In this document: positions 7,837 through 16,694 of the stretch, piece by piece
Position numbering within the stretch: the first letter of the stretch is position 1
Layout of the letters: the number at the start of each line of letters is the position of its first letter
Assembly: GCF_019192965.1 (NCBI RefSeq)
Contig: NZ_JAHTKU010000015.1
Coordinates: forward strand, 62,001 to 126,000
Length of the DNA stretch: 64,000 nt
Direction: 5' to 3'
Source of the DNA: Nocardioides daeguensis
GTDB taxonomy: Bacteria > Actinomycetota > Actinomycetes > Propionibacteriales > Nocardioidaceae
Notes under the pieces: generated by a model
The model's input: the letters and a program-made list of their open reading frames with translations, nothing else
What the model was told of the DNA's origin: nothing
Databases searched by the model: none
Program-made: the position numbers and the translations under genes

Positions 7837-8416
7837 GTCACATCGTCACAACACCGATCCGCGGGACACCTACCTCGACGCGGCCCGCGAGTGCATCCTC
7901 GACGTGGGCTGGCGGCGTACGACGCTCACCGAGGTCGCCCGTCGGGCCGGCGTCTCGCGGATGACGATCTACCGCGCGTGGTCGGACATGCCGGCGCTGC
8001 TCGGCGACCTGATGACCCGCGAGTGGGGGACGCTCGTCGCCTCCGGGGTCGATGTCGCCGCGTCACCCACGCCCGACGCGATCGCCGACGCCGTGGTCAC
8101 GACCGTCAACGCGCTGCGCGAGAACGAGCTGTTCACCCGGATCGTCGAGCTCGACCCCGAGCTGATCCTGCCCTACCTGCTCTCGCGCCGCGGCCGCTCG
8201 CAGGAGCTGATCCTCCAGGTGCTCGCCGCCGCGATCGCGGCCGGGCAGGAGGCCGGCACGATCACCGACGGCGACCCGCAGGCCGTGGCCCGCGGCCTGG
8301 TCCTCGCCGCACACGGCTTCGTCCTCTCCGCCCACACCATGGTCGACGACGCGGTCGACCAGTCCGCGCTCGACGACGAGCTGCACGCCCTCATCTCCCG
8401 GAGCCTCGCGCCATGA
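7832..8416 (+). CDS. TetR family repressor of the lipid/GlpD cluster
   Basis: 194 residues from ATG 7832 (a GTG at 7823 is in frame). The HTH reads VGWRRTTLTEVARRAGVSRMTIYRAW, a typical TetR N-terminus with IYRAW in place of YYHF. The C-terminal part is helical and ends near the stop. Its stop overlaps the glpD start (ATGA 8413-8416), so regulator and GlpD are translationally coupled, while the AgpS-like/kinase pair is divergent. One repressor thus likely controls all four genes from the single operator at 7810-7836. Confidence 0.88.
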   Translation: MTSHRHNTDPRDTYLDAARECILDVGWRRTTLTEVARRAGVSRMTIYRAWSDMPALLGDLMTREWGTLVASGVDVAASPTPDAIADAVVTTVNALRENELFTRIVELDPELILPYLLSRRGRSQELILQVLAAAIAAGQEAGTITDGDPQAVARGLVLAAHGFVLSAHTMVDDAVDQSALDDELHALISRSLAP

Positions 8417-9969
8417 CCGCCTCCCCCACCCGGATCACGCCCGGCCTGGCCGCCGTCCCCACCGAGGTCGACGTCCTCGTGGTCGGCCTCGGCGTCACCG
8501 GCGCCGGCGTCGCCCTCGACGCGGTCTCGCGCGGGTTGACGGTCCTGGCCGTCGACGCCCACGACCTGGCCTTCGGTACGTCGCGGTTCTCCTCGAAGCT
8601 CGTGCACGGTGGCCTGCGCTACCTCGCCTCCGGCCAGGTCGGCATCGCCCACGAGAGCGCCGTCGAGCGCGGGATCCTGATGGAGACCACCGCGCCGCAC
8701 CTGACCCGGCCGCTGCCCTCGATCATCCCGCTGGCGGCCGGCGTCAGCCGTCCGATGGGCGCCCTCGCCGGGGCCGGCTTCCTGGGCGGCGACCTGCTCC
8801 GCCGGGCCGCCGGGACCAGTGGCGACACCCTTCCCCGGCCGCGCCGGCTGAGCGCCGCCGAGACCCGCCGGATCGCGCCGCCGCTGCGCACCGACGGGCT
8901 GCGCGGCGCCTACCTCGGCTGGGACGGCCAGCTCGAGGACGACGCCCGGCTGGTCACCACGATCGCGCGGACCGCGGCAGAGCGCGGTGCCCACGTGCGC
9001 ACCCACGCCCGGGTCGTCGCGGCCACCGGCCGCGCGGTGGACCTGCGCGACGAGCTCACCGGCGAGACCGTCAGCGTCACCACCCGCAGCGTCATCAACG
9101 CGGCCGGCGTGTGGGCCGGCGACCTGGTCGACGACGTCCGGCTGCGCCCCTCGCGCGGCACCCACCTGGTGCTGCGAGCCGGCACCCTGCCCGGCCTCGA
9201 CGTCGCCGTGTTCGCTCCGATCCCCGGCGAGACCAACCGCTTCGTGCTCGTCCTGCCCCAGCCCGACGGGCAGTTCTACGTCGGCCTCACCGACGAGCCG
9301 GTCGAGGGCCCGGTCCCCGACGTGGCCGAGCCGACCGAGGTCGAGATCGGCTTCCTGCTCGACGTGGTCTCCGCGTCGTTCGCTCGCCCACTGCGCCGCA
9401 CCGACGTGGTCGGCGCCTTCGCCGGCCTGCGTCCCCTGCTCGACGGCGGCGACGACGCGACGGCCGACCTCTCGCGCAAGCACGCCGTGCTCATCTCGCC
9501 GACCGGTGTCGTCACCATCGTCGGCGGCAAGCTCACGACCTACCGGCGGATGGCCGAGGACGCCGTCGACGCGGCCGTCGCCCACGCCCGGCTCACCGCC
9601 GGGCCGTGCATCACCGCGAGCCTCCCGCTCGCCGGCGCCGCGCCGCGCGAGGCGCTCGCCGACCGGGCCGCCAAGGCCGGCCATCGGGGCGCGGGCCGCC
9701 TGGTCCGGCGGTACGGCGCCGACGCGGACCTCGTCCTCACCGCCGCGGTCGAGGCCAGCGGCTGGACGCAGCAGGAGCTGCTCGCACCGGTCGCCGACAC
9801 CTTGTCGACCCTCTGGGCCGAGCTGTTCTTCGGCGTCACCCACGAGGGCGCGGCCGACGTCGCCGACCTGCTCGACCGGCGCACCCGGATCGGGCTGGTG
9901 CCGGCCGACCGGGCGCTCGCCGTACCCGCCGCCGAGAAGGTCCTGGAGATCCTGCACGCCGACCGATGA
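8413..9969 (+). CDS. glpD: FAD-dependent glycerol-3-phosphate dehydrogenase
   Basis: Oxidises sn-glycerol 3-phosphate to dihydroxyacetone phosphate at the membrane, passing electrons to quinone. 518 residues. Seen: the N-terminal Rossmann motif VVGLGVTGAGVALDA (about 20-34), SSKLVHGGLRYL, INAAGVWAGDL, and the second FAD-contact block IVGGKLTTYRRMAEDAVD. A shorter C-terminal domain follows. Start ATG 8413 overlaps the tetR stop. Its product DHAP is the backbone consumed by alkylglycerone-phosphate synthases, which fits the divergent AgpS-like gene. Confidence 0.93.
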   Translation: MTASPTRITPGLAAVPTEVDVLVVGLGVTGAGVALDAVSRGLTVLAVDAHDLAFGTSRFSSKLVHGGLRYLASGQVGIAHESAVERGILMETTAPHLTRPLPSIIPLAAGVSRPMGALAGAGFLGGDLLRRAAGTSGDTLPRPRRLSAAETRRIAPPLRTDGLRGAYLGWDGQLEDDARLVTTIARTAAERGAHVRTHARVVAATGRAVDLRDELTGETVSVTTRSVINAAGVWAGDLVDDVRLRPSRGTHLVLRAGTLPGLDVAVFAPIPGETNRFVLVLPQPDGQFYVGLTDEPVEGPVPDVAEPTEVEIGFLLDVVSASFARPLRRTDVVGAFAGLRPLLDGGDDATADLSRKHAVLISPTGVVTIVGGKLTTYRRMAEDAVDAAVAHARLTAGPCITASLPLAGAAPREALADRAAKAGHRGAGRLVRRYGADADLVLTAAVEASGWTQQELLAPVADTLSTLWAELFFGVTHEGAADVADLLDRRTRIGLVPADRALAVPAAEKVLEILHADR

Positions 9970-10029
9970 GTTTTCCCGTCGACCCCGGTCACCCCCATCA
10001 GGCAGACTGGCGAGACCACGGGGGTAGCG

Positions 10030-11064
10030 ATGGGAAGCGCAACGGTGACCGAGGCGACGACGACCGGGCAGACGACCGAGCAGGCAGCGGCGGCGAGTGA
10101 CGAGCTGGCCGACTTCGACACCCTGACGGGGCGCTACCAGCGCGAGCTGATGGCGCACTGCTACCGGATGAGCGGGTCGGTGCACGAGGCCGAGGACCTC
10201 GTGCAGGAGACCTTCCTGCGCGCCTGGAAGGCCTCGGCGAGCTTCCAGGGCCGCAGCTCGGTGCGCACCTGGCTCTACAAGATCGCCACCAACGTGTGCC
10301 TGACCAACCTCGAGGCCAAGCCGCGGCGGCCGCTGCCGACCGGTCTCGGCACGGCGGACTCCGCGCCCTCCGACGAGCTGCTCGAGGACCACGAGGTGCC
10401 CTGGCTCGAGCCGATCCCCGACGCGGCGGTCGAGGTCGCCGAGCGCGACACGATCCGGCTCGCCTTCGTGGCCGCGCTGCAGCACCTGCCGGCCCGCCAG
10501 CGCGCGGTGCTCATCCTGCGCGACGTGCTGCGCTGGTCGGCGGCCGAGACCGCGACCGCGCTCGACACGACGACGGCTGCCGTGAACTCCGCCCTGCAAC
10601 GCGCCCACGCCCAGCTCGCCGAGCGCGGCCTGTCCCCCGACACCGTCGAACCCGACCTCGACCAGGCGCAGCGCACCCTGCTCGACGCCTACCTGCAGGC
10701 GTTCTGGCGCAAGGACATCGACCAGATCGTCCAGCTGCTCAAGTACGACGCCACCTGGGACATGCCGCCCTTCCTCAACCACTACCGCGGCATCGACGCG
10801 ATCGGCCAGCTCATCGGCACCAAGTGCCCCGGCGGCTGCAACGACATGCCGATGGTGGAGACGATCGCCAACGGGCAGCCGGCCTTCGGCCTCTACATGC
10901 GCCAGCCCGACGGGCACTTCGAGCCGTTCCACCTGCAGGTCCTGCAGCTGACCGGCGCGGCCGACGACCTGCGCGTGGAGCACGTGACGGCGTTCTTCGA
11001 CGCCCGGCTGTTCGCGCGGTTCGGGCTGCCGGAGCGGTTGCCCGCCGACTACGTCCCGGCCTGA
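10030..11064 (+). CDS. ECF sigma factor, SigG-type with SnoaL-like C-terminus
   Basis: 344 residues. Region 2 reads FDTLTGRYQRELMAHCYRMSGSVHEAEDLVQETFLRAWK (split here: residues about 29-67). Region 4 carries LPARQRAVLILRDVLRWSAAETA and NSALQRAHAQL. About 130 further residues (TLLDAYLQAFWRKDIDQIVQ onward) form an NTF2/SnoaL-like domain, the feature of SigG/SigJ-type ECF factors that use this fused domain instead of a separate anti-sigma factor. The next gene is the TIGR03086-type partner often found beside SigG. Start ATG 10030 follows GGGGGTAGCG. Confidence 0.9.
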   Translation: MGSATVTEATTTGQTTEQAAAASDELADFDTLTGRYQRELMAHCYRMSGSVHEAEDLVQETFLRAWKASASFQGRSSVRTWLYKIATNVCLTNLEAKPRRPLPTGLGTADSAPSDELLEDHEVPWLEPIPDAAVEVAERDTIRLAFVAALQHLPARQRAVLILRDVLRWSAAETATALDTTTAAVNSALQRAHAQLAERGLSPDTVEPDLDQAQRTLLDAYLQAFWRKDIDQIVQLLKYDATWDMPPFLNHYRGIDAIGQLIGTKCPGGCNDMPMVETIANGQPAFGLYMRQPDGHFEPFHLQVLQLTGAADDLRVEHVTAFFDARLFARFGLPERLPADYVPA

Positions 11065-11076
11065 GGCCGGTCCGCG

Positions 11077-11676
11077 ATGACCGCCGCCACCGCTCCGGAC
11101 GGGATGGTCGCGGGCCTGGACCTGCTGCAGCGCGCGCTCGACTACACCCGCGACGCGCTCGGCACGATCACCTGCGCCGACGTCGACCGTCCGACGCCCT
11201 GCGCCGGCTGGAACCTCGCCGACCTGCTGGCCCACATGGAGGACGCCCTCGACGCGTTCGCGGAGGCCGCGGACGGCGCGGTCGGGCTGAGCAGCGCCGC
11301 CCCGACGCCCCTCGAGGCCCGGGTCCAGGCCCTCCAGCACAAGGCCTGTGCTCTGCTCGCCGCGTGGCTGCGGGCCGACCGGCCGACGGTCGAGGTCGGC
11401 GGGCGCCCGCTCGCCATCGACGCGATCGCCCGGATCGCGGCGCTCGAGATCGCCGTCCACGGCTGGGACGTGGGCCAGGCCACCGGGTGCGGAGCACCGC
11501 TGCCCGAACCGCTCGCCGTCGCCCTGCTCCCCTCCGCGCTGCAGATCGCGCTCGCCGGCGACGACCGGTTCGCGCCACCGCTGCCGGTGGCTGTCGAGGC
11601 GCCCGCCGGGCTGCACGTGCTGGCCCTGCTGGGACGGCGCTCGTCGCCTCCGCGTGCCCGAGGAGACTGCTCCTAG
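11077..11676 (+). CDS. TIGR03086 family / DinB-like protein
   Basis: 199 residues. The N-terminal domain has the family phrase DRPTPCAGWNLADLLAHM (about 46-63), typical of the mycothiol-dependent maleylpyruvate isomerase-like (MDMPI/DinB) fold, and HGWDVGQATG later. These proteins are four-helix bundles with a possible metal or thiol site; most have no known substrate. It starts 12 bases after the sigma factor stop and is probably co-transcribed with it, so it may be a target or modulator of that factor. The C-terminal tail (RRSSPPRARGDCS) is Arg/Ser-rich and looks unstructured. Confidence 0.8.
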   Translation: MTAATAPDGMVAGLDLLQRALDYTRDALGTITCADVDRPTPCAGWNLADLLAHMEDALDAFAEAADGAVGLSSAAPTPLEARVQALQHKACALLAAWLRADRPTVEVGGRPLAIDAIARIAALEIAVHGWDVGQATGCGAPLPEPLAVALLPSALQIALAGDDRFAPPLPVAVEAPAGLHVLALLGRRSSPPRARGDCS

Positions 11677-11686
11677 ACTGCCGCGC

Positions 11687-12967
11687 ATGTCGGAGCAGCA
11701 CGCAGCGCAGGCCGAGGACCACGGCCGCGAGTCCGCGGTCCGCCACCGCACCCGTCGCATGACCGGCCGCGATCCCCATGAGCAGCACCGCACCGCGACG
11801 CCCCTGGAGCTGCTGTTCGACCTGACCTTCGTCGTCGCGTTCGGCACGGCGGCCAACGAGCTCGCCCACGCGCTGGCGGAGGACCACGTGGGCGCCGGCA
11901 TCGTCGCCTTCTGCTTCGCCACCTTCGGCGTCTCCTGGGCGTGGGTCAACTTCACCTGGTTCGCCTCCGCCTACGACACCGACGACTGGGTGTACCGGCT
12001 GACCACGATGGTGCAGATGGTCGGCGTGCTGGTGTTCGCGCTCGGCCTGCACCCCATGTTCACCTCCGTCTACGACCACGGCGAGACGCTCGACAACGAC
12101 GTCATGGTCTGGGGCTACGTGGTGATGCGTGTGGCGATGCTGGTGCAGTGGTGGCGCGCCGGACAGCACGACCCGAGTCGCCGCGGCGCGTGCCGCACCT
12201 ACATCGTCTCGATCGCCGTCGCCCAGGTGCTGTGGTGCGCGCTGGCGCTCGTCGACCTGCCGGTCGGCACCACCTTCGCCCTCATCGTCATCCCGTTCCT
12301 GGTCGAGATCGGCGGCCCGGCGTACGCCGAGCGGCAACGCGGCGGCACACCGTGGCACGCCCACCACATCGCCGAGCGCTACGGCCTGATGGTCATCATC
12401 GCCCTCGGCGAAGGGATGATCGGCACGATGGCCTCCATCAACGTCCTGGCCGAGGAAGGGATCACCGCGGACATCGGGCTGCTCGCCCTCGCCGGCACGG
12501 CCCTCACCTTCGGCCTGTGGTGGGGCTACTTCGCGGTCCCGTCCGCCGAGGTCCTGCACGCCCACCGGGAGCGGTCCTTCGCGTTCGGCTACGGCCACAT
12601 CCCGCTCTTCGGCGCCATCGTCGCCATCGGCGCGGGCCTCCACGTCGCCGCCTACTACCTCGACGGCGAGGCCCACCTCACGCAGACCGGCACGCTGCTC
12701 ACCGTCGCCGTTCCCGTGGTCGCCGCCACCCTCGTCTTCTACGCCGGGTACGCCGTGATGACGCGGACCTTCGACGTCTTCCACGTCGTGCTGCTGGCGC
12801 TGACCGCGGTCGTGATCGCCGCGGCGGTGCTGATGGCGATGGGCGGCACCGGCCTCGTCTGGTGCCTGCTGGTCCTCTCGTTCGCCCCCTGGGTGACGGT
12901 CATCGGCTACGAGGCCTTCGGGTACCGCCACCACGTCGAGGTCCTCGACGACCTCGACATCGGCTGA
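11687..12967 (+). CDS. Low temperature requirement protein A (LtrA) family membrane protein
   Basis: 426 residues. A polar head (about 1-38) is followed by TPLELLFDLTFVVAFGTAANELAHAL, the LtrA signature, and about ten hydrophobic segments. The conserved HHIAERYGLMVIIALGEG lies near the middle. The family is named from Listeria growth at low temperature, but its transport or enzymatic role is unknown. Start ATG 11687: TAGACT at 11674-11679 is a good -10 box seven bases upstream, so the gene may be leaderless and independent of the preceding pair even though the gap is only 10 bases. Confidence 0.87.
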   Translation: MSEQHAAQAEDHGRESAVRHRTRRMTGRDPHEQHRTATPLELLFDLTFVVAFGTAANELAHALAEDHVGAGIVAFCFATFGVSWAWVNFTWFASAYDTDDWVYRLTTMVQMVGVLVFALGLHPMFTSVYDHGETLDNDVMVWGYVVMRVAMLVQWWRAGQHDPSRRGACRTYIVSIAVAQVLWCALALVDLPVGTTFALIVIPFLVEIGGPAYAERQRGGTPWHAHHIAERYGLMVIIALGEGMIGTMASINVLAEEGITADIGLLALAGTALTFGLWWGYFAVPSAEVLHAHRERSFAFGYGHIPLFGAIVAIGAGLHVAAYYLDGEAHLTQTGTLLTVAVPVVAATLVFYAGYAVMTRTFDVFHVVLLALTAVVIAAAVLMAMGGTGLVWCLLVLSFAPWVTVIGYEAFGYRHHVEVLDDLDIG

Positions 12968-12974
12968 GAGCGGC

Positions 12975-14444
12975 TCAGGTCACCGGCAGGGCGACGTACG
13001 TCGTGTCGAGGTACTCCTCGATCCCCTCGAACCCACCCTCGCGGCCGAACCCGCTGGCCTTCACGCCGCCGAAAGGGGCCGCCGGGTTGGAGACCAGGCC
13101 GGTGTTGATGCCGAGCATGCCGGTCTCGAGGCGCTCGGCGAGCCGGATGGTGCGGGCGAGGTCACGGGTGAAGGCGTACGCGACGAGGCCGTACTCGGTG
13201 GAGTTGGCCAGCCGGATCGCCTCGTCCTCGCTGGTGAACGGCGTGATCGGGGCGACCGGGCCGAAGATCTCGTTGCGGACCGCCTCCGCGTCGGGCGGCA
13301 CGTCGGCCAGCACGGTCGGCGGGTAGAAGAAGCCGTCGCCGCCGGGTGCCTTGCCGCCCGCAAGCAGGCGGGCGCCGCGGTCGACCGCGTCGTCGACGAG
13401 CGCGGAGACCGAGGCGACGGCCTTCGCGTCGATGAGCGGACCGACCTGGACGCCGACGTCCTGGCCGCGGCCGACCCGCAGGCCACCCATCCGCTCGGCG
13501 AGCCGGGCACCGAACTCGTCCGCGACCGGCACCTCGACGAGGAACCGGTTGGCCGAGGTGCACGCCTCGCCCATGTTGCGCATCTTGGCGATCATCGCGC
13601 CGTCGACGGCAGCGTCGAGGTCGGCGTCGGCGAAGACGAGGAAGGGGGCGTTGCCGCCGAGCTCCATCGACATCCGCTGCAGCTGTCCCGCCGACTGCTC
13701 GACGAGCGACCTGCCGACGGCGGTCGAGCCGGTGAAGCTCACCTTCCGCAGCCGCGGGTCCGCCTGCAGGGTCTTGCTCAGCCCGCCGGAGTCGGACGTC
13801 GTCACGACGTTGAGTACGCCGGCCGGCAGGCCCGCCTCGGCCAGCAGGGCCGCGAGCAGCAGCATGGTCAGCGGGGTCTGCGACGCCGGCTTGACCACCA
13901 TCGTGCACCCGGCCGCGACGGCCGGGCCGATCTTGCGGGTGCCCATCGCGAGCGGGAAGTTCCACGGGGTGATGAACAGGCAGGGACCGACCGGCTTGCG
14001 CACCGTCAGCAGCCGGCTGCCGCCCGCCGGGTTCTGCATCCAGCGGCCGTGGATCCGGACCGCCTCCTCGGAGAACCAGCGCAGGAACTCCGCACCGTAG
14101 GTCACCTCGCCCTTCGCCTCGGCGATCGGCTTGCCCATCTCCAGGCTCATCACGAGTGCGAGGTCGTCGGCGTGCTCGGTCACCAGCTCGAACGCCCGCC
14201 GCAGGATCTCGCCGCGCTCGCGCGGCGGGGTCGCCGCCCACGACTCCTGGACGCCGGCGGCCGCGTCCAGCGCCGCGCGGGCGTCGTCGAGCGTCCCGTC
14301 GGCGACGTCGGTCAGCACCGAGCCGTCGGCGGGGTCGAGCACGTCGATCCGGGCACCGCTGCCCGAGGGGACCCAGGCGCCGCCGACGTACAGCTGGCGA
14401 CGCGACTCCGGGAGCAGGTGGGCAAGGCGTTCGCGGAAGGTCAT
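12975..14444 (-). CDS. gabD: NAD(P)-dependent succinate-semialdehyde dehydrogenase
   Basis: Aldehyde dehydrogenase superfamily, 489 residues, most like succinate-semialdehyde dehydrogenase: oxidises succinate semialdehyde to succinate in GABA breakdown. Catalytic Glu is in MELGGNAPFLVF and catalytic Cys in GEACTSANRF. The cofactor loop FTGSTAVGRSL is present, and the C-terminus GVKASGFGREGGFEGIEEYLDT matches GabD. Start chosen at ATG 14442-14444 (MTFRERLAHLLPE); a longer open frame upstream would run through the terminator/sRNA element. No GABA transaminase is adjacent. It converges on the LtrA gene with a seven-base gap. Confidence 0.9.
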   Translation of the reverse strand: MTFRERLAHLLPESRRQLYVGGAWVPSGSGARIDVLDPADGSVLTDVADGTLDDARAALDAAAGVQESWAATPPRERGEILRRAFELVTEHADDLALVMSLEMGKPIAEAKGEVTYGAEFLRWFSEEAVRIHGRWMQNPAGGSRLLTVRKPVGPCLFITPWNFPLAMGTRKIGPAVAAGCTMVVKPASQTPLTMLLLAALLAEAGLPAGVLNVVTTSDSGGLSKTLQADPRLRKVSFTGSTAVGRSLVEQSAGQLQRMSMELGGNAPFLVFADADLDAAVDGAMIAKMRNMGEACTSANRFLVEVPVADEFGARLAERMGGLRVGRGQDVGVQVGPLIDAKAVASVSALVDDAVDRGARLLAGGKAPGGDGFFYPPTVLADVPPDAEAVRNEIFGPVAPITPFTSEDEAIRLANSTEYGLVAYAFTRDLARTIRLAERLETGMLGINTGLVSNPAAPFGGVKASGFGREGGFEGIEEYLDTTYVALPVT

Positions 14445-14500
14445 GCGCCCACTGTGGCACTGCACGCCGGCCGCCAGAAGCCCTGAGGCGGCCGGCTGCG

Positions 14501-14577
14501 AAAAAGGAGAGAGCCCCTCATTGCATGGGGTCAACGAGGGGCTCAGTCGTATCGGTGCTCCCTCCGAAGTACGACTG
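14501..14577 (-). ncRNA. Candidate small RNA or leader with intrinsic terminator
   Basis: On the minus strand, from a predicted start near 14577, two hairpins follow. The first has stem CAGTCGTA/TACGACTG, with an inner TCGG/CCGA and a purine loop containing AGGGAG. The second has stem GAGCCCCTC (14544-14536) / GAGGGGCTC (14519-14511), followed by TCTCCTTTTT (14510-14501), a textbook intrinsic terminator. A good promoter lies directly upstream (14583-14610). The unit would be about 77 nt with no open reading frame. It sits between the PBP stop and the gabD start, so it could be a free sRNA or an attenuated gabD leader. It is not the 6C RNA: the loops lack C-runs on this strand. Confidence 0.55.
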
Positions 14578-14582
14578 ACACA

Positions 14583-14610
14583 ACTCTAGCGCGCCCGTGG
14601 CGAGGGACAA
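14583..14610 (-). promoter_or_regulatory. SigA-like promoter for the candidate small RNA
   Basis: Minus strand: -35 TTGTCC (14610-14605), 16-base spacer, -10 TAGAGT (14588-14583). Predicted transcription start is about 14577, exactly where the first hairpin begins. Confidence 0.55.
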
Positions 14611-14704
14611 GCCCTCCCGCAGAGTTTTCCTCCGGTCGTCCCCCGACTCCTGGGACCTTGGTCCCGCGTGCATAGCCCGATCGGTCAGGAACGACCAGGA
14701 ACGG

Positions 14705-16639
14705 TCACCGGGCGCCGCGGAGGAAGGCCTCGAGGAGCGGTCCGGCGGTCTGCGAGCCGGACTCGCCGGTCTGCACGAAGACCGCGACGGCCAGGTCGCC
14801 CTGGGCCGCGACCATCCAGGCGTGGGTACGGACGGCGCCGCCGTCGGCGTACTCGGCGGTCCCGGTCTTGGCGATCACCGGGGGTCCGGGGACGTCGGCC
14901 AGACCGCGCCCGCTGCCCTCGGTGACGACCTGGCGCAGGATGGCCCGCAGCGCCTCGGCCTCGCCGGCGGCGAGCGGCGTCGCCTCGGACGGGACGGAGA
15001 CGTCGACCTGCTCGACGAGACGCGGGACGACGGTCTTGCCGGCCTGGACGCTGCCGATCACGGTGGCCATCGCCATCGGCGAGGCGAGCACCTTGCCCTG
15101 ACCGATCAGGGACGCCGCGGCCTCGGTCTCGCTGGCGGGGTCGGGGACCTCGCCGAAGTACGCCGGGAAGCCGAGGTCGTGGTCGATGCCGAGGCCCAGC
15201 GTGGCGGCCGCCGACGCCAGGTCGCCCTTCCCGAGCGCTTCGCGCTGCCCGATGAGCGCGGTGTTGCACGACTGGGCGACCGCCTCGCGCAGGGGGATCC
15301 GTCCGAGCGCGGAGGACGGGTAGTCGGAGTAGTTCTTGAACTCCTTGCCGTTGACGCTCACCGTCGGCGTGCACTCGACCGGGCTCTCGGGCGTGAGCCC
15401 GGCGCGGAGCAGGGCCAGCGAGGTGACGATCTTGAACGTCGAGCCCGGCGCGAACTGCCCGAAGGTAGCGTAGTTCTGCCCGCCGGTGGCCGCGTCGTTG
15501 GCAGCGGCGAGGATCGCGCCGTCGCTGGGGCGCAGCGCGACGAGCGCGGCGCCCGGCGCGGTGTTCGCCAGGACCCGCTCGGCCAGGCCCTGCAGGCGCT
15601 CGTCGAGCGTGATCGCGAGCGGCCGGCCCGGGGCGGCGTCGTGCCGGTAGAGCTCGCGGCGGGCGTCATCGGCCGCCTTGTCGGCGGTGGGGACCGCGTA
15701 GACCACTCGGCCGACGCTGCCGCGCAGCTGGTCGTCGTAGCGTGCCTGGAGACCGGAGACGCCGGCGATGTCGCCGGAGCGGTACTTCTCCGGGTCCTTC
15801 TCGACCATCTCGGCGGTCACCGGGCCGACCCGGCCCAGGATCGGAGCGGCGAAGTCGCGGCTGGGCGCCAGGGCGAGCTCGGCGTCGACCGTGTGACCGC
15901 CCTCGATGGCGGCCAGGGCCGCGTCGAACCCGGCGGGCTCCTCGCCGACGCGGTAGGTGATCGCCTCGACGAAGGCGCGCGGGCCCGCCCCGGTGACGGC
16001 CTTCACGTAGGGCTTCACGTCGATCCCGACCAGCTGGGCCAGGGCGCGGGCGGAGTCGGCGGCCCTCGCGGCGTCGACCTTCGAACGGTCGATGCCGACC
16101 CGGACCACGGCCCGCTCGGTCACCAGCACCGCGCCGCCGGCGCCGGTGATGTCGCCGCGGTCGGTGGCCTCGGTGACCGCGTCGAGGACCTCGCCGTCGG
16201 CGAGGTCGGGCGCGACGAGGTCGGGCCTGAAGACGACCTGGGTCGCCCCCTCGTCGAGGGTGCTGGCGGGGTGGAACTCGGCGGTGGTCTCGTAGATCCA
16301 GGGCTTCTCGCCCTCGACGACGGGCCAGGACCAGGTGACCTGGGCGGTGTAGAGGTCCTTGCTCTCGGAGGCCTCGCCGATCGTCACCGCCGGCGCGAGG
16401 CCGTCCATGCCGGCGACGATCGAGCGGTAGTCCTCGAGCACCTCGTCGGGGGTCTCGCTGCTGAAGGCGAGGCCGGCGAACGGGTTCGGACCGTCCTTCG
16501 TCGTGGCGGCCGCGACCAGCGCCTTCTCCAGCTTCCGCGCCGCGGCGTCGGCCTCGTCGGTCGCGTCGCTGCCCGAGCACGCGCTGAGGGCACCGCCCAG
16601 CACGAGCAAGGTGATGAGGGCTGCCGAGGTCCGCCGCAT
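14705..16639 (-). CDS. Lipoprotein class B penicillin-binding protein with MecA_N/NTF2-like domain
   Basis: Cell-wall D,D-transpeptidase, 644 residues. Start ATG 16639 gives a lipoprotein signal, MRRTSAALITLLVLGGALSAC, with lipobox ALSAC (a GTG 30 bases upstream is less likely). Next come an NTF2-like domain (about 25-150) as in MecA/PBP3-type proteins, a dimer/linker region, then the transpeptidase domain with SxxK as GSTFKIV, SxN as SCN and KTG as AKTGTAEY, all intact. Lipid anchoring in place of an N-terminal helix is common among actinobacterial homologues. It is a likely beta-lactam target. No division genes are nearby. The minus-strand sRNA/terminator lies 130 bases after the stop. Confidence 0.9.
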   Translation of the reverse strand: MRRTSAALITLLVLGGALSACSGSDATDEADAAARKLEKALVAAATTKDGPNPFAGLAFSSETPDEVLEDYRSIVAGMDGLAPAVTIGEASESKDLYTAQVTWSWPVVEGEKPWIYETTAEFHPASTLDEGATQVVFRPDLVAPDLADGEVLDAVTEATDRGDITGAGGAVLVTERAVVRVGIDRSKVDAARAADSARALAQLVGIDVKPYVKAVTGAGPRAFVEAITYRVGEEPAGFDAALAAIEGGHTVDAELALAPSRDFAAPILGRVGPVTAEMVEKDPEKYRSGDIAGVSGLQARYDDQLRGSVGRVVYAVPTADKAADDARRELYRHDAAPGRPLAITLDERLQGLAERVLANTAPGAALVALRPSDGAILAAANDAATGGQNYATFGQFAPGSTFKIVTSLALLRAGLTPESPVECTPTVSVNGKEFKNYSDYPSSALGRIPLREAVAQSCNTALIGQREALGKGDLASAAATLGLGIDHDLGFPAYFGEVPDPASETEAAASLIGQGKVLASPMAMATVIGSVQAGKTVVPRLVEQVDVSVPSEATPLAAGEAEALRAILRQVVTEGSGRGLADVPGPPVIAKTGTAEYADGGAVRTHAWMVAAQGDLAVAVFVQTGESGSQTAGPLLEAFLRGAR

Positions 16640-16694
16640 GGGAAAGGTTCTACCAGCCGGCTCCGTCACTCCCCGCTCGCCGCGGGGCCACGAC

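Noticed and set aside
8173..11955. Very long open frame on the minus strand (about 1260 codons)
   Set aside because: It runs antisense to tetR, glpD, the sigma factor, TIGR03086 and ltrA genes, all with clear family motifs. Its translation is low-complexity Gly/Arg/Asp/Val without any domain; high GC removes stops in the shadow frame.
12975..14534. Longer aldehyde dehydrogenase start upstream of 14444
   Set aside because: It would translate through the terminator/sRNA element and adds non-conserved residues; MTFRERLAHLLPE is the natural start.
14501..14577. 6C small RNA
   Set aside because: That family needs two hairpins with runs of six C in the loops; here the loops on the transcribed strand are purine-rich or mixed.
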